Source: Cryptomeria japonica
Lineage: Eukaryota > Streptophyta > Pinopsida > Cupressales > Cupressaceae
DNA: 64,000 nt
Assembly (NCBI RefSeq): GCF_030272615.1
Contig: NC_081410.1
Coordinates: 286,065,957-286,129,956, forward strand
Reading direction: 5' to 3'
Positions 35,901 through 50,957 of this stretch are shown one piece after another. Every line of letters starts with the position of its first letter. Within the stretch, counting starts at the first letter, position 1. The notes under the pieces were generated by a model that had not been told where the DNA came from, did no database searches, and saw only the letters and a list, made by a program, of their open reading frames with translations. The position numbers and the translations under genes are program-made.

Positions 35901-38900
35901 AATCATGTTTTGATGCTATCAGCTTGAGAATTGGGACTTGTGTCTTGAAACCTTGTTGTGCCTTTAAACATTGATTTGGGTGTTTTGAAACTGGTTTTTT
36001 TTGAGCCACATGATCCAAAATGAGTTTCTAAGAGCACGATGTGCATCAAAATTAGGTTTTGACACTACAAGCTCCGGAATAGGGACTTGCATCTCGAAAG
36101 GTTGTTGTGCCTCCAAACACCAATTTTGATGCTTTCAAACTGATGAGTTTGAGGCATAAGCTCCAAAACAAGGTTCTAAGAGCATGATGTGCGTCAAAAT
36201 CAAATTTTGATGCTACCAGCTCTAGTATTAGGACTTGCATCTTGAAACCTTGTTGTGCTTCCAAACATCAATTTTGGTTCTCCAAAATTGGGGCTTTTGA
36301 GGCACAATTTTTGAAATAGGGTTCTAAGAGCACAATGTGCATCAAAATTAAATTTTGATGCTATTGGCTCTAGAATCAGGGCTTGCACCTTGAAACCTTG
36401 TTGTGCCTCAAAACTTTGTTGTGACTCCAAAAATCAATTTTGATGCTCCAAAACTGGGGCTTTTGAGGCACAATTTCTAAAACAGGGTTCTAAGAGCACA
36501 ATGTGCATCAAACTTGAATTTTGATTCTACGAGCTCTAGAATGGGGGCTTGCATCTTGAAAACTTGTTGTGCCTCAAAACACTGATTTTGATGTTCTAAA
36601 ACTAGGGTTTTTGAGGTACAAGCTTTGAAATGAGGTTCTAACAGCACGATGTGCACCAAAATCAGATTTTGATGCTATTGACTCTAGAATCGGGACTTGC
36701 ATCTTGAAACCTTGTTGTGCCTCCAAACATTGATTTTGATGCTCCAAAACTGATTCTTTTGAGGCATAAGCTCTTAAATGAGCTTCTCAAAGAATGATGT
36801 GCATCAAAATGGAATTTTGACGCTACTACCTCCGGAATAGGGACTTGTTTCTTGAAACCTTGTTGTGCCTCAAAACATTGATTTTGATGTGCCAAAATCA
36901 GGGCTTTCAAGGCACAATCTCTGAAATGAGGTTCTAAGAGCATGATGTACATCAAAACTGCATTTTGACTCTACCCACTCTGGAATTGGGACTTGTGTCT
37001 TGAAATCCTTTTGTGACTCCAAACACTTATTTTTGTTTTCCAAAAATGAGGCTTTTGAGTCACAACCTCTAAAATGAGGTTCTTAGAACACCATGTTTGT
37101 CAAAATCGTGTTTTGGTGCTATTAGCTTGACAATTGGGACATGTGTCTTCAAACCTTAATGTGCCTTTAAACATTGATTTGGGTTTTTTGAAACTGGTGC
37201 TTTCAAGCCACATGCTCCGAAATGAGTTTCTAAGAGCTTGATGTGCATCAAAATCACGTTTTGACACTATAGGTTCCAGAATAGGGACTTGCGTTTTGAA
37301 AGCTTGTTGTGCCTCCAAATACCAATTTTGATGCTTTCAAACCGATGATTATGAGGCATAAGCTCCAAAACAAGGTTCCAAGAGCACGATGTGTGTAAAA
37401 ATGAAATTTTGACTCTACCAGCTCCAGAATCAGGACTTACATCTTGAAACCTTGTTGTGCCTACAAACATCGATTTTTATGCTCCAAAATTGGGGTTTTG
37501 AGGAACAATTTCTGAAATAGGGTTCTAAGAGCACAACGTGCATCAAAGTTAAATTTTGATGTTACTGGCTCTAGAATCAGGTCTTGAATCTTGAAACATT
37601 GTTGTGCCTCAAAACATTGATTTTGATGCTCTGAATCTGGGGCTTTTGAGGCACAAGCTTTGAATGAGGTTTTAAGAGCACTATGTGCGCCAAAATTAGA
37701 TTTTGACGCTATTGACTCTATAATCAAGACTTGCATATTGAAACTTTGTTGTGACTCCAAAAATTGATTTTGATGCTCCAAACTAGAGCTTTTGAGGTAC
37801 AATTTCTAAAACAGGGTTCTAAAGGCACAATGTGCATCAAACTTGAATTTTGATGCTACTGGCTCTAGAATAGGTGCTTGCATCTTGAAACCTTGTTGTG
37901 CCTCAAAACACTGATTTTGATGATTTGAAACTAGGGATTTTGAGCCACAAGCTTTGAAATGAGGTTCTAAGATCACGATGTGCATCAAAATCACATTTTG
38001 AAACTATAGGCTCCAGAATAGGGACTTGCATCTCGAAAGCTTGTTGTGCCTCCAAACACCAATTTTGATGCTTCAAAACCAATGATTTTGAGGCATAAGC
38101 TCCAAAATAAGTTTCTAAGAGCACGATGTGTGTCAAAATGAAACTTTGACACTACTAGCTCCAGAATCATGACTTGCATCTTGAAACCTTGTTGTGCCTC
38201 CAAACATCGATTTTGATGCTCCAAAAATGGGGCTTTTGAGGCACAATTTCTGAAACAGGGTTCTACGAGCACAATGTGCATCAAAATTAAATTTTGATGC
38301 TACTCGCTCTAGAATCAGGGCTTGCATCTTGAAACCTTGTTGTGCCTCAAAACTTTTTTGTGACTCCAAGAATCAATTTTGATGCTGCAAAACTGGGGCT
38401 TTTGAGGCACAATTTCTAAAACAAGGTTCTAAGGGCACAATGTGCATCAAACTTGAATTTTGATGCTACTGGCTCTAGAATGGGGGCTTGCATCTTGAAA
38501 ACTTGTTGTGCCTCAAAACAATGATTTTGATGATCCGAAACTAGGGCTTTTGAGGTACAACCTTCGAAATGAGGTTCTAAGAGTACAATGTGCACCAAAA
38601 TCAGATTTTGATGCTATTGACTCTACAATAGGGACTTGCATCTTGAAACCTTGTTGTGCCTACAAACATTGATTTTGATGCTCCAAAACTGAGTCTTTCG
38701 AGGCATAAGCTCTGAAATGAGCTTCTCAAAGAATGATGTGCGTCAAAATGGAATTTTGATGCTACTACCTGCGTAATAGGGACTTGTTTCTTGAAACCTT
38801 GTTGTGCCTCAAAACATTGATTTTGATGTGCCAAAATCAAGGCTTTCAAGGCACAATCTCAGAAATGAGGTTCTAAGAGCATGATGTACATCAAAATTGA

Positions 38901-41900
38901 ATTTTGACTCTACCCACTCTAGAATTAAGACTTGTGTCTTGAAACCTTGTTGTGACTCCAAACACTAATTTTTATGTTCCAAAAATGAGGCTTTTGAGTG
39001 ACAACCTTCGAAATGAGGTTCTCAGAACACCATGTTTGTCAAAATCGTGTTTTGATGCTATCAGCTTGAGAATTGGGACTTGTGTCTTGAAACCTTGTTG
39101 TGCCTTTAAACATTGATTTGGGTGTTTTGAAACTCATTCTTTCAAGCCACATGCTCTGAAACGGGTTTCTAAGAGCACGATGTGCATCAAAATCATGTTT
39201 TGACACTATAGGCTCCGGAATAGGGACTTGCGTTTCGAAAGCTTGTTGTGCCTCCAAACACCAATTTTGATGCTTCAAAATTGATGATTATGATGCATAA
39301 GCTCAAAAACAAGGTTCCAAGAGCACGATGTGTTTCAAAATGAAATTTTGAGTCTACCGGCTCCAGAATCAGGACTTGCATCTTGAAATCTTGTTGTGCC
39401 TCCAAACATCGATTTTGATGCTCCAAAATTGAGGCTTTTGAGGCACAATTTCTGAAACAGGGTTCTAAGAGCACAATGTGCATCAAAATTAAATTTTGAT
39501 GCTGCTGGCTCTAAAATTGGGGCTTGCATCTTGAAACCTTATTGTGCCTCAAAACATTGATTCTGATGCTCTGAATCTGGGGCTTTTGAGGCACAAGCTT
39601 TGAATGAGGTTTTAAGAGCATGATGTTCGCCAAAGTCAGATTTTGATGCTATTGACTCTATAATTCGGACTTGCATCTTGAAACTTTGTTGTGACTCTAA
39701 AAATTGATTTTGATGCTCCAAAACTGGGGCTTTTGAGGCACAATTTCTAAAATAGGGCTCTAAGGTCACAATGTGCATGAAACATGAATTTTAATGCTAC
39801 TGGCTCTAGAATAGGGGCTTGCATCAACCTTGTTGTGCCTCAAAACACTATTTTTGATAATTTGAAACAAGGGCTTTTAAGAGCACGACGTGCACCAAAA
39901 TTAGATGTTGATGCTATTGACTCTATAATCATGACTTGCATCTTGAAACTTTGTTGTGAATCCAAAAATTGATTTTGATGCTCCAAAACTGGGGCTTTTG
40001 AGGCACAATTTCTAAAACAAGGTTCTAAGGGCACAATGTGCATCAAACTTGAATTTTGATGCTACTAGCTCTAGAATGGGTGCTTTCATCTTGAAACATT
40101 GTTGTGCCTCAAAACACTAATTTTGATGATCTGAAACCAGGGCTTTTGAGGCACAAGCTTTGAAATGAGGTTCTAAGAGCATGATGTGCACCAAAATTAG
40201 ATTTTGATACTATTGACTCTAGAATCGGGACTTGCATCTTGAAAGCTTGTTGTGCCTCCAAACATTGAATTTGATGCTCCAAAACTGAGTCTTTCAAGGC
40301 ACAAGCTCTGAAATGAGCTTCTCAAAGAATGATGCGCATCAAAATGGAATTTTGATGCTACTAGCTCTAGAATAGAGAGTTGTTTCTTGAAACCTTATTG
40401 TGCCTCAAAACATTGATTTTGATGTGCCAAAATGAGGGCTTTCAAGGCACAATCTCTGAAATGAGGTTCTAAGAGCATGATGTACATCAAAATTGCATTT
40501 TGACTCTACCCACTTTGGAATTGGGACTTGTGTCTTGAAACCTTGTTGTGACTCTAGACACTAATTTTTATGTTCCAAAAATGAGGCTTTTGAGTCACAA
40601 CCTCTGGAATGAGGTTCTAAGATTACCATGTTTGTCAAAATCATGTTTGGATGCTATCAGCTCGAGAATTGGGACTTGTGTCTTGAAACCTTGTTGTGCC
40701 TTTAAACATTGATTTGGGTGTTTTGAAACTGGTGCTTTCGAGCCACATGCTATGAAATGAGTTTCTAAGAGAACGATGTGCATCAAAATCACGTTTTGAC
40801 ACTGCAGGCTCCGGAATAGGGACTTGCATCTCGAAAGCTTGTTGTGCCTCCAAACATCAATTTTGATGCTTTGAAACCGATGATTTTGAGGCATAAGCTC
40901 CAAAACAAGGTTCTAACTGCATGATGTGAGTCAAAATCAAATTTTGACACTACCAGCTCTAGAATCAAGACTTGCATCTTGGAGCCTTGTTGTGCCTCCA
41001 AACATCGATTTTGATGTTCCAAAATTGGGGCTTCTGAGGCACAATTTCTAAAATAGGGTTCTAAGAGCACAATGTGCATCAAAATTAAATTTTGATGCTA
41101 CTGCTCTAGAATTAGGGCTTGCTTCTTGAAACCTTGTTGTGCCTCAAAACATTCATTCTGATGTTCTAAATTTGGGGCTTTTGAGGCACAAGCTTTGAAT
41201 AAGGTTTTATGATCACGATGTGCGCCAAAATTAGATTTTGATGCTATTGACTCTATAATCGGAACGTGCATCTGGAAACATTGTTGTGACTCCAAAACTT
41301 TATTTTGATACTCCAAAACTGGGGCTTTTGAGGCACAATTTCTAAAACAGGGTTCTAAGGGCACAATGTGCATCAAACTTGAATTTTGATGCTACTGGCT
41401 CTAGAATAGGGGCTTGCTTCTTGAAACCTTGTTGTGCCTCAAAACACTGATTTTGATGATCCGAAACCAGGGCTTTTGAGGCACAAGCTTCAAAATTAGG
41501 TTCTAAGAGCGTGATGTGCACCAAAATCAGATTTTGATGCTATTGACTCTAGAATCGGGACTTGCATCTTGAAACCTTGTTGTGCCTCCAAACATTGATT
41601 TTGTTGCTCAAAAACTAAGTGTTTCGAGGCACAAGCTCTGAAATGAGCTTCTCAAAGAATGATGTGCGTCAAAATGGAATTTGGACACTACTAGCTCCGG
41701 AATAGGGACTTGTATCTTGAAACCTTGTTGTACCTCAAAACATTGATTTTGATGTGCCAAAATCAAGGCTTTCAAGGCACAATCTTCAAAATGAGGTTCT
41801 AAGAGCATGGTGTACATCAAAATTGCATTTTGACTCTACCCACTCTAGAAATGGGACTTGTGTCTTGAAACCTTATTGTGACTCCAAACACTAATTTTTA

Positions 41901-44850
41901 TGTTCCAAAAATGAGGCTTTTGAGTCACAACCTCCGAAATAAGGTTCTAAGAACACCATGTTTGTCAAAATCATTTTCTGATGCTATCAGCTTGAGAATT
42001 GGGTCTTGTGTCTTGAAACCTTGTTGTGGCTTTAAACATTGATTTGGATGTTTTGAAACTTGTGCTTTTGAGCCACATGCTCCAAAATGAGTTTCGAAGA
42101 GCATGACGTGCATCAAAATTATAATTTTGACACTACAGGCTCTGGAATAGGGACTTGCATCTCGAAAGCATGTTGTGACTCCAAACACCAATTTTGATGC
42201 TTCGAAACCGATGATTTTGAGGCATAAGCTCCAAAACAAGGTTCTAAGAGCACGATGTGCATCAAACTCAAATCTTGACACTACCAGCTCTAGAATCAGG
42301 ACTTGCATCTTGAAACCTTCTTGTGCCTCCAAACATCGATTTTGATGCTCCAAAATTGGGACTTTTGAGGCACAATTTCAAAAATAGGGTTCTAAGGGCA
42401 CAATGTGCATCAAACTTGAATTTTGACACTACTGGCACTAGAATAAGGGCTTGCATCTTGAAACCTTGTTTTGACTATAAACACTAATTTTGATGATCTG
42501 AAACCAAGGCTTTTGAAGCACAAGCTTCGAAATGACGTTTTAAGAGCACGATGTGCACCAAAATCATATTTTGATGCTATTGACTCTAGAATCGGGACTT
42601 ACATCTTGAAACCTTCTTGTGCCTCCAAACATTGATTTTGATGCTACAAAACTAAATCTTTCGAGGCACAAGCTCTGAAATGAGCTTCTCAAAGAATGAT
42701 GTGCGTGAAAATGGAATTTTGATGCTACTGGCTCCGGAATAGGGACTTGTTTTTTGAAACCTTGTTGTGCCTCAAAACATTGATTTTGATGTGCCAAAAT
42801 CAGTGCTTTCAATTCACAATCTCTGAAATGAGGTTCTAAGAGCATGATGTACATCAAAATTGCATTTTGACTCTACCCACTCTGGAATTGGGACTTGTGT
42901 CTTGAAACCTTGTTGTGACTCCAAACACTTATTTTTGTTTTCCAAAAATAAGGTTTTTGAGTCACAACCTCCGAAATGAGGTTCTTAGAACACCATGTTT
43001 GTCAAAATCATGTTTTGATGCTATCAGCTTGAGAATTGGGACTTGTGTCTTGAAACCTTGTTGTGCCTTTAAACATTGATTTGGATGTTTTGAAACTGGT
43101 GCTTTCGAGCCACATGCTCCGAAATGAGTTTCTAAGAGCACGATGTGCATCAAAATTACATTTTGACACTGCAAGCTGCAGAATAGGGACTTGTGTCTCG
43201 AAAGCATGTTGTGACTCCAAACACCAATTTTGATGCTTTGAAATCGATGATTTTGAGGCATAAGCTCCAAAACAAGGTTCTAAGAGCACAATGTGCATCA
43301 AAATAATATTTTGACGCTACCAGCTCCAGAATTAGGACTTGCATCTTGAAATCTTGTTTTGCCTCCAAACATTGATTTTGATGCTCCAAAATTGGGACTT
43401 TTGACGCACAATTTCTGAAACAGGGTTCTAAGAGTACAATGTGCATAAAAATTAAATTTTGATGCTACTAGCTCTAGAATTGGGGCTTGCATCTTGAAAC
43501 CTTGTTTTGCCTCAAAACATTGATTTTGATGCTCTGAATGTAGGGCTTTTGAGGCACAAGCTTCGAATGAGGTTTTAAGAGCACGATGTGCGCCAAAATT
43601 AGATTTTGATGCTATTTACTCTATAATCGGCACTTGCATCTTGAAACTTTTTTGTGACTCCAAAAATCGATTTTGATGCTCCAAAACTGGGGCTTTTGAG
43701 GCACAATTTCTAAAACAGGGTTCTAAGGGCACAATGTGCATCAAACTTGAATTTTGATGCTACTGATTCTAGAATAGGGGCTTGCATCTTGAAACCTTGT
43801 TATGCCTCAAAACACTTATTTTGATGATTTGAAACCAGGGCTTTTTAGGCACAAGCTTTGAAATGAGGTTCTAAGAGCACGATGTGTACCAAAATCAGAT
43901 TTTGATGCTATTGATTCTAAAATCAAGACTTTCATATTCAAACCTTGTTGTGCCTCCCAACATTGATTTTGATGCTCCAAAACTAAGTATTTCGAGGCAC
44001 AAGCTCTCAAATGAGCTTCTCAAAGAATGATGTGCGTTAAAATGGAATTTTCATGCTACTGGCTCCGGAATAGGGACTTCTTTCTTGAAACCTTGTTGTG
44101 CCTCAAAAAATTGATTTTGATGTGCCAAAATCAGGGCTTTCAAGGCACAATCTCCAAAATGAGGTTCTAAGAGCATGATGTACATCCAAATTGCATTTTG
44201 ACTCTACCCACTCTGGAATTGGGACTTGTGTCTTGAAACCTTGTTGTGACTCCAAACACTAATTTTTATGTTCCAAAAATCAGGCTTTTGAGTCACAACC
44301 TCCGGAATGAGGTTCTAAGAACACTATGTTTCTCAAAATCGTGTTTTGATGCTATCAGCTTGATAATTGGGACTTGTGTCTTGAAACCTTGTTGTGCCTT
44401 TAAACATTGATTTGGGTGTTTTGAAACTGGTGCTTTCGAGGCACATGCTCTGAAATGAGTTTCTAAGAGCACGATGTGCATCAAAATCACATTTTGACAC
44501 TAGAGGTTGCGGAATAGGGACTTGCATCTGGAAAGCTTGTTGTGCCTCCAGACACCAATTTGGATGCTTTGAAACCAATGATTTTGAGGCATAAGCTCTA
44601 AAACAAGGTTCTAAAAGCACGATGTGTGTCAAAATCAAATTTGACGCTACTAGCTCCAGAATAAGGACTTGCCACTTGAAACCTTGTTGTGCCTCAAAAC
44701 ATTGATTCTGATGCTCTAAATCTGGGGCTTTTGAGGCACAAGTTTTGAATGACATTTTAAGAGCATGATGTGTGCCAAAATCAGATTTTGATGTTATTGA
44801 ATCTATAATCAGGACTTGCATCTTGAAACTTTGTTGTTACTCCAAAAATC
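32969..44850 (+). repeat. 148-bp satellite array, forward block 3
   Basis: This holds about 80 forward monomers, mostly in nine-type order. It includes several internal deletions that fuse monomer types (near 33,512, 33,715, 33,928, 36,410, 38,350 and 39,870) and the ~1.94-kb double unit at 36.05-39.9 kb. No gene is visible. Confidence 0.94.
36050..39890 (+). repeat. ~1.94-kb (13-monomer) higher-order unit in two tandem copies
   Basis: Features at 36,410-36,430 (CCTCAAAAC fused directly to TTTGTTGTGACTCC, losing about one monomer), 36,659, 36,955 and 37,350 recur near 38,350, 38,598, 38,894 and 39,290, an offset of ~1939 bp. The unit is longer than the nine-type repeat because it contains fused and repeated types. 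Confidence 0.8.
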
Positions 44851-44860
44851 AATGTTTAAA
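44836..44860. other. Satellite inversion junction 3 (forward to inverted)
   Basis: Forward TGTTACTCCAAAAATCAA meets inverted AATCAATGTTTAAAGGCAC. The bases AAATCAAT at 44846-44853 fit both sides, an 8-bp microhomology at the joint. Confidence 0.85.
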
Positions 44861-47800
44861 GGCACAACAAGGTTTCAAGACACAAGTTTGAATTCTCAAG
44901 CTGATAGCATCAAAACATGATTTTGACAAACATTGTGTTCTTACAACCTCATTTAGGAGGTTGTGACTCAAAAGCCTCATTTTTGCAACATAAAAATTAG
45001 TGTTTGGAGTCACAACAAGGTTTCAAGACACAAGTCCCAATTCCAGAGTGGGTAGAGTCAAAATGCAATTTTGATGTACATCATGCTCTTAGAACCTCAT
45101 TTCGGAGATTGTGCCTTGAAAGCCCTGATTTTGGCACATCAAAATCAATGTTTTGAGGCACAACAAGATTTCAAGAAACAAGTCCCTATTCCAGAGCCAG
45201 TAGCATCAAAATTCCATTTTGACACACATCATTCTTTGAGAAGCTCATTTCAGAGCTTGTGGCTTCGAAAGACTTAGTTTTGGAGCATCCAAATCAATGT
45301 TTGGAGGCACAACAAGGTTTCTATATGCAAGTCCCGATTCTAGAGTCAATAGAATCAAAATCTGATTTTGTTGCACATCATGCTCTTAGAACCTCATTTC
45401 GAAGCTTGTGCATCAAAAGCTCTGGTTTCGGATCATCAAAATCAATGTTTTGAGGCACAACAAGGTTTCAAGATGCAAGCCCCTATTCTAGAGCCAGTAG
45501 CATTAAAATTCAAGTTTGATGCAAATTGTGCCCTTAGAACCCTATTTTAGAAATTGTGCCTCAAAAGCCCCAGTTTTGGAGCATCAAAATCGATTATTGG
45601 AGTCACAAGAAAGTTTCAAGATGCAAGTCCCGATTATAGAGTCAAAAGCGTCAAAATCGGATTTTGGCGCACATCGTGCTCTTAAAACCTCATTCGAAGC
45701 ATGTGCCTCAAAAGCCCCAAATTCAGAGCATCAGAATCAATGTTTTGATGCACAACAAGGATTCAGGATGGAAGCCTCGATTCTAGAGCCAGTAGCATCA
45801 AAATTTAATTTTGATGCACATTGTGCTCTTAGAACCCTGTTTCACAAATTGTGCCTCAAAAGCCCCAATTTTGGAGCATGTTGTGTCAAAACATGATTTT
45901 GATGCACATCGTGCTCTTAGAAACTCATTTCAGAGCATGTGGCTTGAAAGCACCAGCAAATCAATGTTTAAAAGCACAACAAGGTTTCAAGACACAAGTC
46001 CCAATTCTCAAGCTGATAGCATCAAAACATGATTTTGACAAACATGGTGTTTTTAGAACCTCATTTCGGAGGTTGTGACTCAAAAGCCTCATTTTTGGAA
46101 CATAAAAATTAGTGTTTACAGTCACAACAAGGTTTCAAAACACAAGTCCCAATTCCAGAGTGGGTAGAGTGAAAATGATATTTTGATGTACATCATGCTC
46201 TTAGAACCTCATTTCAGAGATTGTGCCTTGAAAGCCCTGATTTTGGCACATCAAAATCAATGTTTTGAGGCACAACAAGGTTTCAAGAAACAAGTCACTA
46301 TTACACAGCCAGTAGCATCAAAATTCCATTTTGATGCACATCATTCTTTGAGACACATCATTCTTTGAGAAGCTCATTTCAGAGCTTGTGCCTTGAAAGA
46401 CTCAGTTTTGGAGCATCAAAATCAATGTTTGGAGCCACAACAAGGTTTCAAGATGCAAGTCCCGATTCTAGAGTCAATAACATCAAAATCTGATTTTGGT
46501 GCACATCGTGCTCTTAGAACCTCATTTCAAAGCTTGTGCATCAAAAGCCCCGGTTTCGAATTATCAAAATCAGTGTTTTGAGGCACAACAAGGTTTCAAG
46601 ATGCAAGCCCCTATTCTAGAGCCAGTAGCATCAAAATTCAAGTTTGATGCACATTGTGCCCTTAAAACCCTATTTTATAAATTGTGCTTCAAAAGTGCCA
46701 GTTTGGGAGCATCAAAATCAATTTTTGGAGTCACAACAAAGTTTCAAGATGCAAGTCCCAATTATAGAGTAAATAGCATCAAAATCTGATTTTGGCGCAC
46801 GTCGTGCTCTTAAAACCTCATTCGAAGCTTGTGCCTCAAAAGCCCCAGATTAAGCGATTAAGAATCAATGTTTTGAGGCACAACAAGGTTTCAAGATGCA
46901 AGCCCCGATTCTAGAGCCAGTAGCATAAAAATTTAATTTTCATGCACATTGTGCTCTTAGAACCTTGTTTCAGAAATTGTGTGTCAAAAGCTCCAATTTT
47001 GGAGCATCAAAATTGATGTTTGTAGGGACAACAAGGTTTCAAGATGCAAGTCCTGATTCTTGAGTCGGTAGTCTCAAAATTTGATTTTGACACACATCAT
47101 GCTCCTAGAACCATGTTTTGGAGCTTATGCCTCAAAATCATCTATTTCAAAACATCAAAATTGGTGTTTGGAGGAACAACAAGCTTTCGAGACACAAGTC
47201 CCTATTCTGGAGCCTGTAGTGTCAAAATGTGATTTTGATGCACATCATGCTCTTAGAAACTCATTTCAGAGCATGTGGCTCGAAAGCACCAGTTTCAAAA
47301 CACCCAAATCAATGTTTAAAGGCACAACAAGGTTTCAAGACACAAGTCCCAATTCTCAAGCTGATAGCATCAAAACACGATTTTGACAAACATGGTGTTC
47401 TAAGAACCTCATTTCGAAGGTTGTCACTCAAAAGCCTCATTTTTGGAACATAAAAATTAGTGTTTGGAGTCACAACAAGGTTTCAAGACACAAGTCCCAA
47501 TTCCAGAGTGGGTAGAGTCAAAAAGCAATTTTGATCTACATCATGCTCTTAGAACCTCATTTCAGAGATTGTGCCTTGAAAGCGTTGATTTTGGCACATC
47601 AAAATCAATGTTTTGAGGCACAACAAGATTTCAAGAAACAAGTCCCTATTCCGTAGGCAGTAGCATCAAAATTCCATTTTGATAGACATCATTCTTTAAG
47701 AAGCTCATTTGAGAGCTTGTGCCTCAAAAGACTCAGTTTTGGAGCATCAAAATCAATGTTTGGAGGCACAACAAGGTTTCAAGATGCAAGTCCCAATTAT

Positions 47801-50800
47801 AGAGTCAACAGTGTCAAAATCTGATTTTGGTGCACATCGTGCTCTTAAAACGTCATTTGAAGCTTGTGCCTCAAAAGCCCCAAATTCAGAGTATCAGAAT
47901 CAATGTTTTGAGGCACAACAAGGTTTCAAGATGCAAGCCCTGACTCTAGATCCAATAGCATCAAAATTTAATTTTGATGCACATTGTGCTCTTAGAACCC
48001 TGTTTCAAAAATTCTGCCTCAAAAGCCCCAATTTTGGAGCATCAAAATTGATGTTTGGAGGCACGAGAAGGTTTCAAGATGCAAGTCCTAATTCTTGAGC
48101 CAGTAGCATCAAAATTTAATTTTGATGCACATTGTACTCTTAGAACCCTGTTTCAGAAATTATGCCTCAAAAGCCCTAATTTTGGAGCATCAAAATCGAT
48201 GTTTGGAGGCACAACAAGGTTTCAAGATGCAAGTCCTGATTCTGGAGGCGGGTAGCGTCAAAATTTGATTTTGACGCACATCATGCTCTTAGAACCGTGT
48301 TTTGGAGCTTATGCCTCAAAATCGTTAGTTTCGAAGTATCAAAACTGGTGTTTGGAGGCACAACAAGCTTTCGAGATGCAAGTCCCTATTCTGGAGCCTG
48401 TAGTGTCAAAACATGATTTTGATGCACATCGTGCTCTTAGAAACTCATTTTGGAGCATGTGGCTTGAAACCACTAGTCTCAAAACACCCAAATCAATTTT
48501 TAAAGGCACAACAAGGTTTCAAGACACAATTCCCAATTCTCAAGCTCATAGCATCAAAACACAATTTTGCCAAACATGGTGATCTTAGAACCTCATTTCG
48601 GAGGTTGTGACTCAAAAGCCTCATTTTTGGAATATAAAAATTAGTGTTTGGAGTCACAACAAGGTTTCAAGACACAAGTCCCAATTCGAGAGTGGGTAGA
48701 GTCAAAATGCAATTTTGATGTACATCATGCTCTTAGAACCTCAATTCAGAGATTGTGCCTTGAAAACCCTGATTTTGGCACATCAAAAACAATGTTTTGA
48801 GGCACAACAAGGTTTCAAGAAATGAGTCCCTATTCCAGAGCCAATAGGCTCAAAATTCCATTTTGATGCATATCTTTCTTTGAGAAGCTCATTTTAGAGT
48901 TTGTGCCTTGAAAGACTCAGTTTTGGAGCATCAAAATCAATGTTTGGAGGCACAAAAAGGTTTCAATATGCAAGTCCCGATTCTAGAGTCAATAGCATCA
49001 AAAATTGATTTTGGTGCACATCATGCTCTTAGAACCTCATTTTGAAGCTTGTGCCTCAAAAGCCCTAGTTTCGGATCATCAAAATTAGTGTTTTGAGGCA
49101 CAACAAGGTTTCAAGATGCAAGCCCCTATTCAAGAGCGAGAAGCATCAAAATTCAAGTTTGATGCACATTGTGCCCTTAGAACCCTATTTTAGAAATTGT
49201 GCCTCAAAAGCCCTAGTTTTGGACCATTAAAATTGATTTTTGGAGTGACAACAAAGTTTCCAGATGCAAGTCCCAATCATAGAGTCAAAAGCGTCAAAAT
49301 TTGATTTTGGCACACATCATGCTTTTAAATCCTCATTCGAAGCGTGTGCCTCAAAAGCCCCAGATTCAGAACATCAGAATTAATGTTTTGAGGCACAACA
49401 AGGTTTCAGGATGGAAGCCCCGATTCTAGAGCTAATAGCATCAAAATTTAATTTTGATGCACATTGTACTCTTAGAATCTTGTTTCAAAAATTGTGCCTC
49501 AAAAGCCCCAATTTTGGAGCATCAAAATTGATGTTTGGAGGCACAACAAGGTTTTAAGATGCAAGTCCTAATTCTGGAGCTAGTAGCGTCAAAATTTAAT
49601 TTTGATGCACATTGTGCTCTTAGAACCTTGTTTTGGAGCTTATGCCTCAAAATCATCGGTTTCAAAGCATCAAAATTGGTGTTTGGAGGCACAACAAGCT
49701 TTCAAGATGCAAGTCCCTATTTTGGAGCCTGTAGTGTCAAAACGTGGTTTTGATGCACATCGTGCTCTTAGAAACTTGTTTCGGAGTATGTGGCTCGTAA
49801 GCACTAGTTTGAAAACACCCAACTCAATGTTTAAAGGCACAACAAGGTTTCAAGACACAAGTCCCAATTCTCAAGCTGATAGCTTCAAAACACGATTTTG
49901 ACAAACATGATGTTCTTAGAACCTCATTTTAGAGATTGTGCCTTGAAAGCAATGATTTTGGCACATCAAAATCAATGTTTTGAGGCACAACAAGGTTTCA
50001 AGAAAGAAGTCAAAATTCCATTTTCACTCACATCATTATTTGAGAAGCTCATTTCAGAGTTTGTGCCTCGAAAGACTCAATTTTGGAGCATCAAAATCAA
50101 TGTTTGGAAGCACTACAAGGTTTCAATATGCAAGTCCCGATTCTAGAGTCAATAGCATCGAAATCTGATTTTGGTGCACATCATGCTCTTAGAACCTCAT
50201 TTCGAAGCTTGTGCCTCAAAAGAACTAGTTTCGGATCATCAAAATCAGTGTTTTGAGGCACAACAAGGTTTCAAGATGCAAGCCCCTATTCTAGAGCCAG
50301 TAGCATCAAAATTCAAGTTTGATGCACATTGTGCCCTTAGAACCCTGTTTTATAAATTGTGCCTCAAAAGTCCCAATTTTGGAGCATCAAAATCAATTTT
50401 TGGAGTCACAACAAAGTTTCAAGATGCAAGTCTCGATTATAGAGTCAAAAGTGTCAAAATCTGATTTTGGCGCACATCGTGCTCTTAAAACCTCATTCGA
50501 AGCTTGTGCCTCAAAAGCCCCAGATTCAGAGCATCAGAATCAATGTTTTGAGGCACAACAAGGTTTCAAGATGCAAGCCCTGATACTAGAGCCAGTAGCA
50601 TCAAAATTTAAGTTTGAAATTTTGATGCGCATTGTGCTATTAGAACCCTATTTTAGAAATTGTGCCTCAAAAGCCCCAGTTTTGGAGCATCAAAATCGAT
50701 GTTTGGAGGCACAAGAAGGTTCATGAAGCAAGTCCTGATTCTGGAGTTGGTAGCATCAAAATTTGATTTTGACACACATCATGCTCTTAGAACCTTGTTT

Positions 50801-50957
50801 TGGAGCTTATGCCTCAAAATCATTAGTTTCAAAGGATCAAAATTGGTGTTTGGAGGCACAACAAGCTTTCAAGATGCAAGTCCCTATTTCGGAGCTTGTA
50901 GTGTCAAAATGTGATTTTGATGCACATCGTGCTCTTAGAAACTCATTTTAGAGCATG
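44850..50957 (-). repeat. 148-bp satellite array, inverted block 2
   Basis: This 6.1-kb block (~41 monomers) has the satellite on the opposite strand, with the nine types in reversed order. A chimeric monomer lies near 45,880-45,960, where one type is missing and another has a short internal deletion. No gene is visible. Confidence 0.93.
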
